A stretch of DNA of 42,500 bases, taken from positions 1 to 42,500 of the forward strand of contig PNNF01000006.1 of the NCBI GenBank assembly GCA_013824085.1, read 5' to 3'. The translations under genes and the position numbers were made by a program. A model generated the notes under the pieces. The model ran no database searches. It saw only the letters and a list, made by a program, of their open reading frames with translations, and was not told where the DNA came from. Below are positions 9,047 to 16,350 of the stretch, piece by piece. Position 1 is the first letter of the stretch; each line of letters begins with the position of its first letter. Source of the stretch: Chlorobiaceae bacterium (GTDB taxonomy: Bacteria; Bacteroidota; Ignavibacteria; Ignavibacteriales; Ignavibacteriaceae).

Positions 9047-9982
9047 CTAAGTTTTAAATATATTCTTTGGATAAATAAATAATTGTTTTAAGTATAAATA
9101 TGATTTTGTTACGCGACTTTTTTCCAATGTAACAATTGCAAAAAAGAGATAAACAAAAACACGCAAAAATAACCCTAAATAATGAAAGAGTATTAAAAAT
9201 AATTTTTCACAACCGAAATAATTTTTTTGATAAAATTTAATTTTTGCAAAGGATTGATTTTTATACTTGAACCAGAGCATCTTTTCTGTCGCTACTCCGC
9301 CATAGTGAATAATGGAAGTGTCTGGATAAAAATAATTCTTTCCACCATTTTTTTTCACTTGAAAACAAAAATCAGTCTCTTCAGCATAGAAAAAAAATCT
9401 TTCATCAAAGCCATTATATTTTTCAAAAGTAGATTTCGGTAAAAACAGAAAAGCTCCTTTGATACAATCGACTTCAATTGTTTCAGAAATATTTTTATGA
9501 TTTAAGTGAAACCTGTTAAACGTTTTTGACTTAGGAAAAAGTTTATATAAAAAGAAATTCTCGCCGAAGGAGTTTAACAAATTATCAAAATCAAATAATG
9601 ATTCCTGAAATGACAAATCTGCATTCAACAATTTGCAACCAATAATAAAATCACCTTTTAGTTCTTTTGAAAAAGATAAAAGTTTTTCAAGTGTATTTTC
9701 AATCAACAAAGTATCATTATTCAGTAAACAAATATATTTCCCTTGAGCAACTTTAGCTCCTTGATTATTAGCTTTGGCGAATCCGACATTTTCTTTGTTG
9801 AGTATGAATCGCACATCATTGAACTCTTTCTGAACTTTTTCAATATCACAATTTGTAGTGTTGTTATCTACAACAATTATTTCGTAGTGAATGCCTAGAG
9901 TCTCTTTCTTTATAGAATTCAAACAATTCGTGAGTAATTCGCACTCGTTGTAATTAACTATTATAATTGATAGATCAAGCAT
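9047..9982 (-). CDS. GT2 glycosyltransferase (rhamnosyltransferase-like)
   Basis: This is a GT-A family 2 enzyme of about 311 residues, similar in layout to the first half of the fusion at 1313-3292. It shows SIIIVNYNE at the N-terminus, [21 protein letters not shown], the metal-binding CLLNNDT, IKGAFLFLPKS and FFFYAEETDFCFQV. A C-terminal hydrophobic stretch (LFLILFHYLGLFLRVFVYLF) probably anchors it at the membrane. I chose ATG 9982; a TTG six bases upstream is also possible. The N-terminus overlaps the end of the flippase gene, so the two are probably translationally coupled. Sugar specificity is not predictable. Confidence 0.9.
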   Translation of the reverse strand: MLDLSIIIVNYNECELLTNCLNSIKKETLGIHYEIIVVDNNTTNCDIEKVQKEFNDVRFILNKENVGFAKANNQGAKVAQGKYICLLNNDTLLIENTLEKLLSFSKELKGDFIIGCKLLNADLSFQESLFDFDNLLNSFGENFFLYKLFPKSKTFNRFHLNHKNISETIEVDCIKGAFLFLPKSTFEKYNGFDERFFFYAEETDFCFQVKKNGGKNYFYPDTSIIHYGGVATEKMLWFKYKNQSFAKIKFYQKNYFGCEKLFLILFHYLGLFLRVFVYLFFAIVTLEKSRVTKSYLYLKQLFIYPKNIFKT

Positions 9983-11441
9983 TTTCAATTTTCGTTTTAT
10001 TTTTCTTCAATATCAAATTTAGAATGAAGCTCATCTCTTCATCATCAACAAATTTTAGTACTTTCATTGAGACAATTGCTAAGACAAAAATTATTAACGA
10101 ATAGACTACAATATTAATTTGCAAACTTGCAACGAGAGCTACGAACCCCAATAGAAACAAGGGAAAAAAGATGATTCTAAATTTAATTTGTTTTACTTTT
10201 ATTCCCGATTTTATCATCAATAGAATAATAAAAAGACTTCCGATTCCAGTTGAAGCCAATTTTATCATCGCTATATTTTCATGATTCAATTTATTTGAAA
10301 AATAAAAAATCAACAACGTATTGATTATTAAAATAAGTAGAGCGTAATACAAATTATTTTTTTGCTTCCTGTGTGCAGTGAATAAATCTACAGACAAAAA
10401 ATTAAAAAATAAAAATACTTGTCCCCACAAAAGTAAATTTGTTGCGAGTGAAGCTTCAATAAAATTTTTGCCAAAGACAATATGAATTATTTCTTCACTC
10501 CGAAATGAAATTATTAACACAAGCAAAAATGAAAATGCAAATAATAATTTATACGAAAGTAGAATTAACCTCTTATTCTCTTCTTGATTTGAAATAATAT
10601 TTCTGACAATTACTGGGAAAATTGTCATCACTAAAGCTGTTGGAAAAATATTAAATGGTATTGTCAACCGCATTGCTGCTGAATAAAGTCCAACTGAATA
10701 TTCAGTAGAAAAATATTTTAGAAAAATAATATCAAGTTGCTGAAAGAGTGCAATCAATGCCACGTATCCAAAAATTGGTAACGATTCTTTTATCAACCAT
10801 TTATAGTTCTCAAGATTGAATTTTAAATTGAATTGATATTTTTTCTTGAGAATAAAAAGAATTACAACAAATCCGGGAAGATTGACAAGTACATAAATTG
10901 AGATAAAATATTGAAGCGGCGGAAAAGAGGTAAATGGAAAAAGCATTACAAGAATTAGTAGAAAAATATTCTCTAAAACTACAATCGTCATAGGAATGTG
11001 CATCGATAAATTTACTCGAAAAGTTACTTCAAGTATCTCTCTAAAATTCTGAAATTTATTTGAGAGGATTATATTCAAAAGAAAAATATTAGTAAGAACA
11101 ATTTCTGTCAAATCTTTCGAAAGAGTGAATGCAATAGAATTGAACAACAACAAAGCAACCACAAAAAAGATTAATCTCAATGTTATTGCTGTGTTAATTA
11201 AATTTTTACGCAACTGTGATTGGGATACTTCACGGAAGACAATAGGGACAAATCCGAAATCGATCAGCTTAGAAATAATTGTCGCAATAGCTAAGAGATA
11301 ATTAAAATTTCCAAATAAATCTACGCTGAGCGCACGTGCAATAAGACTGATTGAAACGAAATTTATTATCAGTGAAAAAGCTTGACCAGTAGAGATGGAG
11401 AAGATATTTTTTACAATTTTAGATGGATTAAGTTTTTGCAA
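9975..11441 (-). CDS. Polysaccharide flippase (Wzx-like, MATE/MVF superfamily)
   Basis: This 488-residue integral membrane protein has about 12-14 hydrophobic segments and a lysine/arginine-rich C-terminus. The N-terminal SKIVKNIFSISTGQAFSLIINFVS-like arrangement and ARALSVDLFGNFNYLLA are the standard opening of O-antigen/teichoic-acid flippases (Polysacc_synt family), which move lipid-linked repeat units across the cytoplasmic membrane. The start is TTG at 11441 with AAGAAGG upstream, inside the end of the polymerase gene. It overlaps the downstream GT2. The family diverges fast, so the assignment rests on topology, N-terminal motif and context. Confidence 0.88.
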   Translation of the reverse strand: MQKLNPSKIVKNIFSISTGQAFSLIINFVSISLIARALSVDLFGNFNYLLAIATIISKLIDFGFVPIVFREVSQSQLRKNLINTAITLRLIFFVVALLLFNSIAFTLSKDLTEIVLTNIFLLNIILSNKFQNFREILEVTFRVNLSMHIPMTIVVLENIFLLILVMLFPFTSFPPLQYFISIYVLVNLPGFVVILFILKKKYQFNLKFNLENYKWLIKESLPIFGYVALIALFQQLDIIFLKYFSTEYSVGLYSAAMRLTIPFNIFPTALVMTIFPVIVRNIISNQEENKRLILLSYKLLFAFSFLLVLIISFRSEEIIHIVFGKNFIEASLATNLLLWGQVFLFFNFLSVDLFTAHRKQKNNLYYALLILIINTLLIFYFSNKLNHENIAMIKLASTGIGSLFIILLMIKSGIKVKQIKFRIIFFPLFLLGFVALVASLQINIVVYSLIIFVLAIVSMKVLKFVDDEEMSFILNLILKKNKTKIENA

Positions 11442-11445
11442 AAAA

Positions 11446-12774
11446 TTAACCTTCTTTTTTGGAGTATCTATTTTTTAAATAATTTTCCATTACTGGAATC
11501 ATCACAATCAATAATGCAAAACTCAAAAACCACATAGCAGCTCTCGTAATCATCACCAAAAATGAAATGCCAATAACAATAGAGAGGAATGATAACACTA
11601 CAAGCGAAATCATTTTTTTCTTTTCAAAAAAAGAGAACCAAAAGTAAGTGACAAGAAGACCTAACAAGAATGGAACTATCACTACTCCAATATTTCCAAA
11701 ATCAGAATGCACTTCTCGTAAATAAGTGCCTGTGTTCGTCCACATCGGAATATAATATCCCTTTTGATAAAATCCCGGATGATCGATCAATTCAAATCTT
11801 GAGAAAAAATTTATTATCGGTAGAAAAGTATTTTCACCCCAAAGTGATTTGTCATCTGCTTTCTCAAGATATTTACTTAATACACCAACGTGAGAAGACA
11901 AATACAAATAAATTGATGGCGTTAATATTAAATTATCCTCAAGTTGTTCAAGCCTTGCAGAAGATTGCTTGAAATTTTCAACACTACCTCTCGCTGATCT
12001 TACAACAGTTGCACTCGCTATCATCAAAGCAAATAAAATAATTCCAACAACTATAAAATTTTTATTTACTCTTGTAACTTTATTGGAATCTTTTTTTACA
12101 ACTAAATATCGATAAAAAACGAAGACAATTAGAAATTGTAAAAATCCAAAGAGCAATCCTGCGCGTCCAAAACTTGCAATCTCTTTCAATACAACGGCAA
12201 ATATTGGTAAGAGCGTAATCAAAGAAAATTTATTTTTGTGGGCTGCATAAATCGCTGCAAAAAATAATCCAATGTTACCAAAAATAATTAGGTAAGGTAC
12301 GAGCCCTTCAATCTCACCAGCAACTCGCATACTATAAATAATATTTGCCGAAGCGAGAACAATTGGAATACTACCAAATTTATCAATCAGCACAATCCAA
12401 TGTTGAATAGCGGCCAACAGCCCTATTGTTGATGTTGCAATGAGAACAATTCTTACAACTTTTCCTCCATCAAGGAAAAGAGGGTTTTGATATTCTTCTG
12501 GAGCGTTAAACAATGGAGTGGAATTTTTATTATAAACTTCTCTGCCGAAATAGATGAGAAGTACACCAAGAAGAAATGCGCCCGAACCACCAATGATTAC
12601 CAACCACGCATTAAAACTGAGTGGAATGAAACTCATAAGTTTTAACTCATAGAGAAAAATCATCGTTGTCCAAATCACAGCATAAAGTGCAAGTGGGTTG
12701 AACAATTTCTTGAAAATTCTAATGCTTAAAAAAATACAAAGGAGACCAACAATTAAAACTAAAACATTAGACAT
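11446..12774 (-). CDS. Oligosaccharide repeat-unit polymerase (Wzy-like)
   Basis: This 442-residue membrane protein has about ten hydrophobic segments and one long hydrophilic loop (roughly residues 255-345) containing SARGSVENFKQSSARLEQLE and a tyrosine/histidine-rich stretch. That pattern, a large periplasmic loop between late membrane helices, is typical of Wzy polymerases that link repeat units on the periplasmic face. Primary sequence is poorly conserved in this family, so the call depends on topology and on lying between the Wzz-type gene (3 bp gap) and the flippase gene. It could alternatively be an O-antigen ligase-like protein, but ligases usually show a different loop signature. Confidence 0.8.
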   Translation of the reverse strand: MSNVLVLIVGLLCIFLSIRIFKKLFNPLALYAVIWTTMIFLYELKLMSFIPLSFNAWLVIIGGSGAFLLGVLLIYFGREVYNKNSTPLFNAPEEYQNPLFLDGGKVVRIVLIATSTIGLLAAIQHWIVLIDKFGSIPIVLASANIIYSMRVAGEIEGLVPYLIIFGNIGLFFAAIYAAHKNKFSLITLLPIFAVVLKEIASFGRAGLLFGFLQFLIVFVFYRYLVVKKDSNKVTRVNKNFIVVGIILFALMIASATVVRSARGSVENFKQSSARLEQLEDNLILTPSIYLYLSSHVGVLSKYLEKADDKSLWGENTFLPIINFFSRFELIDHPGFYQKGYYIPMWTNTGTYLREVHSDFGNIGVVIVPFLLGLLVTYFWFSFFEKKKMISLVVLSFLSIVIGISFLVMITRAAMWFLSFALLIVMIPVMENYLKNRYSKKEG

Positions 12775-12777
12775 TAA

Positions 12778-14001
12778 TTATGAAACTTTGTAAAATTTAG
12801 AAATTTTTCTAATAAAATTAGACCCGCTCTGTTGAAGCGGATTACTAAAGTTTGTTAGATTTTGTAGCCTTTCACCGACAAAAACAAAAATTAGTAATGT
12901 TGATAGAGCAAGAAAACTTATAATGATAACTATCAACGCTCTGCGTGGCGAATCTTTAAGCTCAGGTGCTTGTGCTTTATCTACTTGGTAAATAGTTGGA
13001 ATGCTTTTTTGTTCTTCAATTTTTGCTTGTTCATAAAGTGGGAGCAATACTTCAAGAATCGATTGTTGAATTTCCAGTTCGCGAAAACTTCTTATATATT
13101 GTTGAGAAATATCGGGGAACTTATCAAATGGGAACATCACGTTGCTTGTATTTCTAATGTTACTTTTGCCCTGAAGATTTTCAACGCGTTCTTTTAATAA
13201 ATCTATTTCAACTAATACTCCTTGATACTGCGGAGAATTTTCACCGAAAGTTAATTTAATCATATGTCCCGCAATTTCTCTTGCCATCAATTGAGCTTCA
13301 ATTTCTGCAGCGGCTTTTACGCTTACTTCAATCTGTTCAGGCAATGCAATAATACCAAATCGTCTTTGAAATTTATAAAGCGAATCTTCAGCTTTTTTCA
13401 GATCTTCTAAATTTAATAGATATCTTTTTTCAATAAATGTTCTATTATTTTTTGCTTGTTGAATGTTTAAATCGATGTGCATACTATCGAGAAGCGTTAC
13501 GAAATAATTTGTAATGTCAGCAGCTTTTTGTGGATCCTCATTTATTACACTAATCTCAATCATCCCAAATTCATTTGGGCCAAAGGACAAATCATTTGTA
13601 AAAGCTTTTACGGCTTTATCCATATTCTTGTCATCAATTTCATAATAATCGATCAACTCAAATTTATGAATCGCATTCATTATTGAAGTGCGACTATTCA
13701 ATAGACCGAGAAGAACATCTTGATCCGAAGTTGTACCACCAATAAGTCGTGCAGCCAGATTAGCAGTATTTCCTCTGCTTCCGCCGCCACCAAGCAAACT
13801 TGACAAACCACCTAAACCAAATTGATTGTTAGAAGGAGCCATCACAACTGAAGTTGCCTTGTATTGAACGGGTATTAAAAAAGTAATTCCAATTGTAACG
13901 AGAGAAACAATGAAAAAATTTATTAGAATAAAATATCTCCACTTGAAAAAGATATAGAGATAATCACTTAATTTTGGATTCGTATTAGTAGTTGGATTCA
14001 T
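12778..14001 (-). CDS. Chain-length determinant protein (Wzz/PCP type)
   Basis: This is a polysaccharide co-polymerase of 407 residues with the usual two membrane helices bracketing a periplasmic coiled-coil domain. TM1 lies at about 25-45 (FILINFFIVSLVTIGITFLI) and TM2 near 355-375, preceded by the proline-rich ELKDSPRRAL motif of Wzz proteins. The glycine-rich GLGGLSSLLGGGG segment (about 62-76) is common in this family in Bacteroidota-like genomes. There is no C-terminal tyrosine kinase domain and no outer-membrane export gene nearby. It is the first gene of the operon, with an AT-rich 235-bp region upstream, and should set polymer length together with the Wzy-like protein encoded next. 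Confidence 0.9.
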   Translation of the reverse strand: MNPTTNTNPKLSDYLYIFFKWRYFILINFFIVSLVTIGITFLIPVQYKATSVVMAPSNNQFGLGGLSSLLGGGGSRGNTANLAARLIGGTTSDQDVLLGLLNSRTSIMNAIHKFELIDYYEIDDKNMDKAVKAFTNDLSFGPNEFGMIEISVINEDPQKAADITNYFVTLLDSMHIDLNIQQAKNNRTFIEKRYLLNLEDLKKAEDSLYKFQRRFGIIALPEQIEVSVKAAAEIEAQLMAREIAGHMIKLTFGENSPQYQGVLVEIDLLKERVENLQGKSNIRNTSNVMFPFDKFPDISQQYIRSFRELEIQQSILEVLLPLYEQAKIEEQKSIPTIYQVDKAQAPELKDSPRRALIVIIISFLALSTLLIFVFVGERLQNLTNFSNPLQQSGSNFIRKISKFYKVS

Positions 14002-14048
14002 TTTTGACTTTTTAAAAATTTATTTAGTAAAGTTAATACAAATCTCTA

Positions 14049-14078
14049 ATTTTAAACAATAATAAATTTACTACACAA
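14049..14078 (-). promoter_or_regulatory. Candidate promoter for the polysaccharide operon
   Basis: On the minus strand TTGTGT (14073-14078) is followed after 18 bases by TAAAAT (14049-14054), a sigma70-like pair lying 48 bases before the Wzz-type start codon. The surroundings are strongly AT-rich, so chance matches are likely. It is listed because this is the only sizeable gap upstream of the long operon. Confidence 0.3.
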
Positions 14079-14105
14079 ATTGTTGTCGTTATTATTTTTT
14101 TAAAT

Positions 14106-14133
14106 TTGACTTTTACCAAACTATTTGTATTTT
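14106..14133 (+). promoter_or_regulatory. Candidate promoter for the 84-residue gene
   Basis: TTGACT (14106-14111) and TATTTT (14128-14133) are separated by 16 bases on the plus strand. The match to a sigma70 -35 element is good. Initiation here would give a leader of about 95 bases before the ATG at 14237, and that leader contains the inverted repeat at 14184-14235. Bacteroidota-type consensus rules differ, so this remains a guess. Confidence 0.4.
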
Positions 14134-14183
14134 AGCAACAAATTAAACTATAAAATAAGGAATTATATTTTTGATCTGACTGT

Positions 14184-14235
14184 TACCTATTTCATGTAAG
14201 ATGTGCAATAAAAACCATAAATGAAAGGAATAGGT
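14184..14235 (+). promoter_or_regulatory. Inverted repeat around the ribosome binding site of the 84-residue gene
   Basis: ACCTATT followed by TCAT near 14185-14195 can pair with ATGA, a short AAGG bulge and AATAGGT at 14221-14235. The likely Shine-Dalgarno sequence AAAGGA (14224-14229) lies in the bulge and second arm, about seven bases before the ATG. Folding would partly hide the ribosome binding site, which suggests but does not prove translational control. Confidence 0.4.
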
Positions 14236-14236
14236 T

Positions 14237-14491
14237 ATGACTATCCAGAATTCGAAAATCGAAAATCCATTAGCAGATTTAATATCTGACGAAGTATATG
14301 AATTGCTTCATTCTCATAGTTTAATCGATGAAAAGGCCGTACGTGACTATCATATAAGAAAGCGATTCAAAAATCTTCGCTCTGGCAAAATGAATGCGGG
14401 TGATGCAATTGATGTAATCAGAAATGATTATCCTTATTTACAGTTCGATACTATTAGGAAAATTGTTTATCAGATTAATACTAAATCGTGA
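14237..14491 (+). CDS. Hypothetical 84-residue helical protein
   Basis: I do not recognise this family. The product is 84 residues, soluble, rich in charged residues and predicted to be mostly helical. Landmarks are LADLISDEVYELLHSHSLID (about 12-31), the basic stretch DYHIRKRFKNLRSGKM (38-53) and a C-terminal DTIRKIVYQINTK. There is no signal peptide or membrane segment. The basic middle and helical flanks would suit a small nucleic-acid-binding or regulatory protein, but no HTH signature is clear. Evidence that it is real: a good AAAGGA ribosome binding site seven bases upstream of the ATG, normal codon use, a candidate promoter, and isolation between two transcription units. It is divergent from the polysaccharide operon, so a regulatory role there is conceivable. 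Confidence 0.7.
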   Translation: MTIQNSKIENPLADLISDEVYELLHSHSLIDEKAVRDYHIRKRFKNLRSGKMNAGDAIDVIRNDYPYLQFDTIRKIVYQINTKS

Positions 14492-14550
14492 TCATTAAGA
14501 GTCTATTAACAAATTATTTGACATTTAGATTTCATCAATTATATTTGATA

Positions 14551-14633
14551 TGTCTTTCCTGTAGGTTTCTCCCCTGGCCTACGGGATAAAAAAAGACGGC
14601 CCAGTGTTTCCCCCAAACACTGGGTTTTTTTTT
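14551..14633 (+). ncRNA. Two-hairpin element ending in a strong intrinsic terminator
   Basis: The first hairpin pairs CCTGTAGG with CCTACGGG (about 14559-14586, one G-U pair) around a C-rich loop. A purine linker (ATAAAAAAAGACGG) follows, then a perfect 10-bp stem CCCAGTGTTT/AAACACTGGG and nine T residues. The layout resembles either the end of a small RNA or an attenuator/riboswitch expression platform in front of the gene starting at 14661. It matches no riboswitch class I can name. The simplest reading is the terminator of the 84-residue gene with an extra upstream hairpin. Confidence 0.4.
14600..14633 (+). terminator. Rho-independent terminator
   Basis: The stem is CCCAGTGTTT (14600-14609), the loop CCCCC (14610-14614) and the second arm AAACACTGGG (14615-14624), followed by T9 (14625-14633). 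It is perfectly paired and ends the transcript of the 84-residue gene. The next gene starts only 27 bases later, so that gene needs a promoter in the last part of this element, or read-through. Confidence 0.9.
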
Positions 14634-14660
14634 ATATTTACAAAAAGAGTTGAAAAAATT

Positions 14661-14942
14661 ATGACAGCTAAGATAAAAAGAAAATCAGTTCGCACTTCAA
14701 GGAAGGCTTCAGTCTCTCCTTTCTCAATTTATTGGACAAAAGGAAATTATCTCTTTTTGTTCGGTGGAGTTTTATTACTAATTCTCGGATACATTCTTTT
14801 GTCCGTCGGAAATTGGTATAGCACTACTTCACTTTATTTTGCACCGATTGTATTGTTCGCAGTTTACGTAATAATATTTCCGTTGGCAATTATGTTTGCA
14901 AAAAGAAATAAACCTAAGGTGGAAGAGGAAAAAGTAGATTGA
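14661..14942 (+). CDS. DUF3098-like small membrane protein
   Basis: This protein of 93 residues has a basic N-terminus (KIKRKSVRTSRK) and two membrane segments (about 30-49 and 58-78), ending in an acidic/lysine tail. The sequence SIYWTKGNYLFLFGGVLLLI followed by GYILLSVG resembles DUF3098 proteins of Bacteroidota, which have no established function. The open frame extends upstream to 14604, but that part overlies the terminator, so ATG 14661 is the credible start. It ends in a 4-bp TTGA overlap with the EutN-like gene, indicating co-expression. The DUF3098 match is from memory of the motif order and was not checked by search. Confidence 0.7.
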   Translation: MTAKIKRKSVRTSRKASVSPFSIYWTKGNYLFLFGGVLLLILGYILLSVGNWYSTTSLYFAPIVLFAVYVIIFPLAIMFAKRNKPKVEEEKVD

Positions 14943-15214
14943 TACTTGCTCGTGTCAAAGGGAATTTAGTCTCAACTCAAAAAAACATCGAGCTTCGCGG
15001 ACACAAGTTGATGATTATTCACCCAGTAAATCTTAAAGGAGAATTTATTGGGAAGCAAGATATTGTTGCTCTGGATATGATAGACTCAGGAATTGGTGAT
15101 ACCGTCCTCGTTGTGCAAGAAGGTGATGCAGTTCAACAAATTTTGAAAAATAAAAAATTACCAGTCCATACAATAATTGTTGCAATAGTTGATAATATTG
15201 ATGTAAACGAATAA
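14939..15214 (+). CDS. Orphan EutN/CcmL-family (BMC vertex) protein
   Basis: This 91-residue protein has the complete EutN/CcmL fold signature: MILARVKGNLVST at the N-terminus, GHKLMIIHPVNLKG (about 21-34), VALDMIDSGIGDTVLVVQEG (43-62) and a terminal IIVAIVD. These are the conserved positions of the pentameric proteins that cap the vertices of bacterial microcompartments and carboxysomes. The start is TTG at 14939, overlapping the stop of the DUF3098-like gene. No hexameric shell gene, encapsulated enzyme or signature aldehyde dehydrogenase is in the window, so it is an orphan copy between a membrane protein and dprA. It may form free pentamers or hexamers with another job, or serve a microcompartment encoded elsewhere. 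Confidence 0.88.
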   Translation: MILARVKGNLVSTQKNIELRGHKLMIIHPVNLKGEFIGKQDIVALDMIDSGIGDTVLVVQEGDAVQQILKNKKLPVHTIIVAIVDNIDVNE

Positions 15215-15222
15215 GAGGGAAT

Positions 15223-16350
15223 TTGTCAAAGTTTACTCTCGATGAATTAATAAACTTAAAAATTCTTTTGAGTTTAGATAGAATTGGACCAGTCAAAGTC
15301 ATCTCTTTGTTCAATAAATTTGGAAGCGTTGAAAATATTTTTGAAGCCAGCCTTAATGAGCTTACAAATATTGATGGAGTTAATAAATCAAGTGCAGAAA
15401 AAATTATTAACTCAAGAAAACAAAAAAATGAACTTCAAAATAATTATCTCCAAGAACTTGAAATACTCGAGAAAAAAGGGATAGAAATTTCTACATATTG
15501 GGATGAAAACTATCCTTTTCTTTTGAAAAAAATTTATGACCCACCAATTATAATCTACTCAAAAGGAAAATTTTTAGAACAAGACAATTACTCTATCGCT
15601 ATTGTTGGGACCAGAGAGCCGACAAGCTACGGAAAAAATCAAACTGAAAAATTTGCAGAAGAAATTTCGACGAGTGGAATTACTATTGTTAGTGGACTCG
15701 CAAGAGGCGTTGATTCTATTGCTCACAACACGGCATTAAAAAATAATGGAAGAACAATTGCTGTGCTTGGCAATGGTCTCGATATTGTTTATCCGCCAGA
15801 GAATAAAAAATTGTATGAAAGAATTCCGGAGAATGGAGTACTAATTTCCGAATTTGAACTTGGTGCAAAACCTGACGCAACAAACTTTCCGAGAAGAAAT
15901 AGAATTATCGCGGGACTGAGTTTGGGGTGCTTGGTTGTTGAGTCTGACGTAACAGGTGGTGCAATCCAAACCGCACACTTTGCATTAGACCAAGATCGAG
16001 AAGTCTTTGCAGTGCCTGGGAATTTGTCGATAAAACAATCTGAAGGAACAAATCATCTTATTCAAAAAGGTGAAGCAAAGCTTGTAAAAAATGGCTCGGA
16101 TATTTTCGAAGAACTCAATTATAAACTTAATAGAGTGTTGAAGGATAATAAAAAACTGCGTGTTGAAATTATTGAGATGAATATGTTTGAAGAAAAAATT
16201 TATAATGTTATATCAGATACAATAACGCACATCGATGAAATTTCAATCAAGAGCCAAATGTCTATGTCGGAATGTCTTGTTCATCTTTTGTCGCTTGAGT
16301 TTAAGGGTGCGATCAAACAACTTCCCGGAAAAAATTTTTCAAAAATTTAA
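15223..16350 (+). CDS. dprA: DNA-processing protein DprA
   Basis: DprA binds incoming single-stranded DNA during natural transformation and loads RecA. The 375 residues contain an N-terminal helix-hairpin-helix/SAM-like region (about 1-70), then the Rossmann domain with AIVGTREPTSYG (126-137), SGLARGVDSIAH (157-168), the AVLGNGLDIVYPPEN block and PRRNRIIAGLS, and a C-terminal winged-helix segment (from about 300). The start is TTG at 15223 with AAGAGGGA just upstream, eight bases after the EutN stop. It ends in a 4-bp convergent overlap with rarA on the other strand. Other competence genes are not in the window. Confidence 0.96.
   Translation: MSKFTLDELINLKILLSLDRIGPVKVISLFNKFGSVENIFEASLNELTNIDGVNKSSAEKIINSRKQKNELQNNYLQELEILEKKGIEISTYWDENYPFLLKKIYDPPIIIYSKGKFLEQDNYSIAIVGTREPTSYGKNQTEKFAEEISTSGITIVSGLARGVDSIAHNTALKNNGRTIAVLGNGLDIVYPPENKKLYERIPENGVLISEFELGAKPDATNFPRRNRIIAGLSLGCLVVESDVTGGAIQTAHFALDQDREVFAVPGNLSIKQSEGTNHLIQKGEAKLVKNGSDIFEELNYKLNRVLKDNKKLRVEIIEMNMFEEKIYNVISDTITHIDEISIKSQMSMSECLVHLLSLEFKGAIKQLPGKNFSKI

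Noticed and set aside
14604-14660. N-terminal extension of the DUF3098-like protein to 14604
   Set aside because: These codons overlie the terminator stem and T-run (poly-Phe); ATG 14661 gives the proper start.
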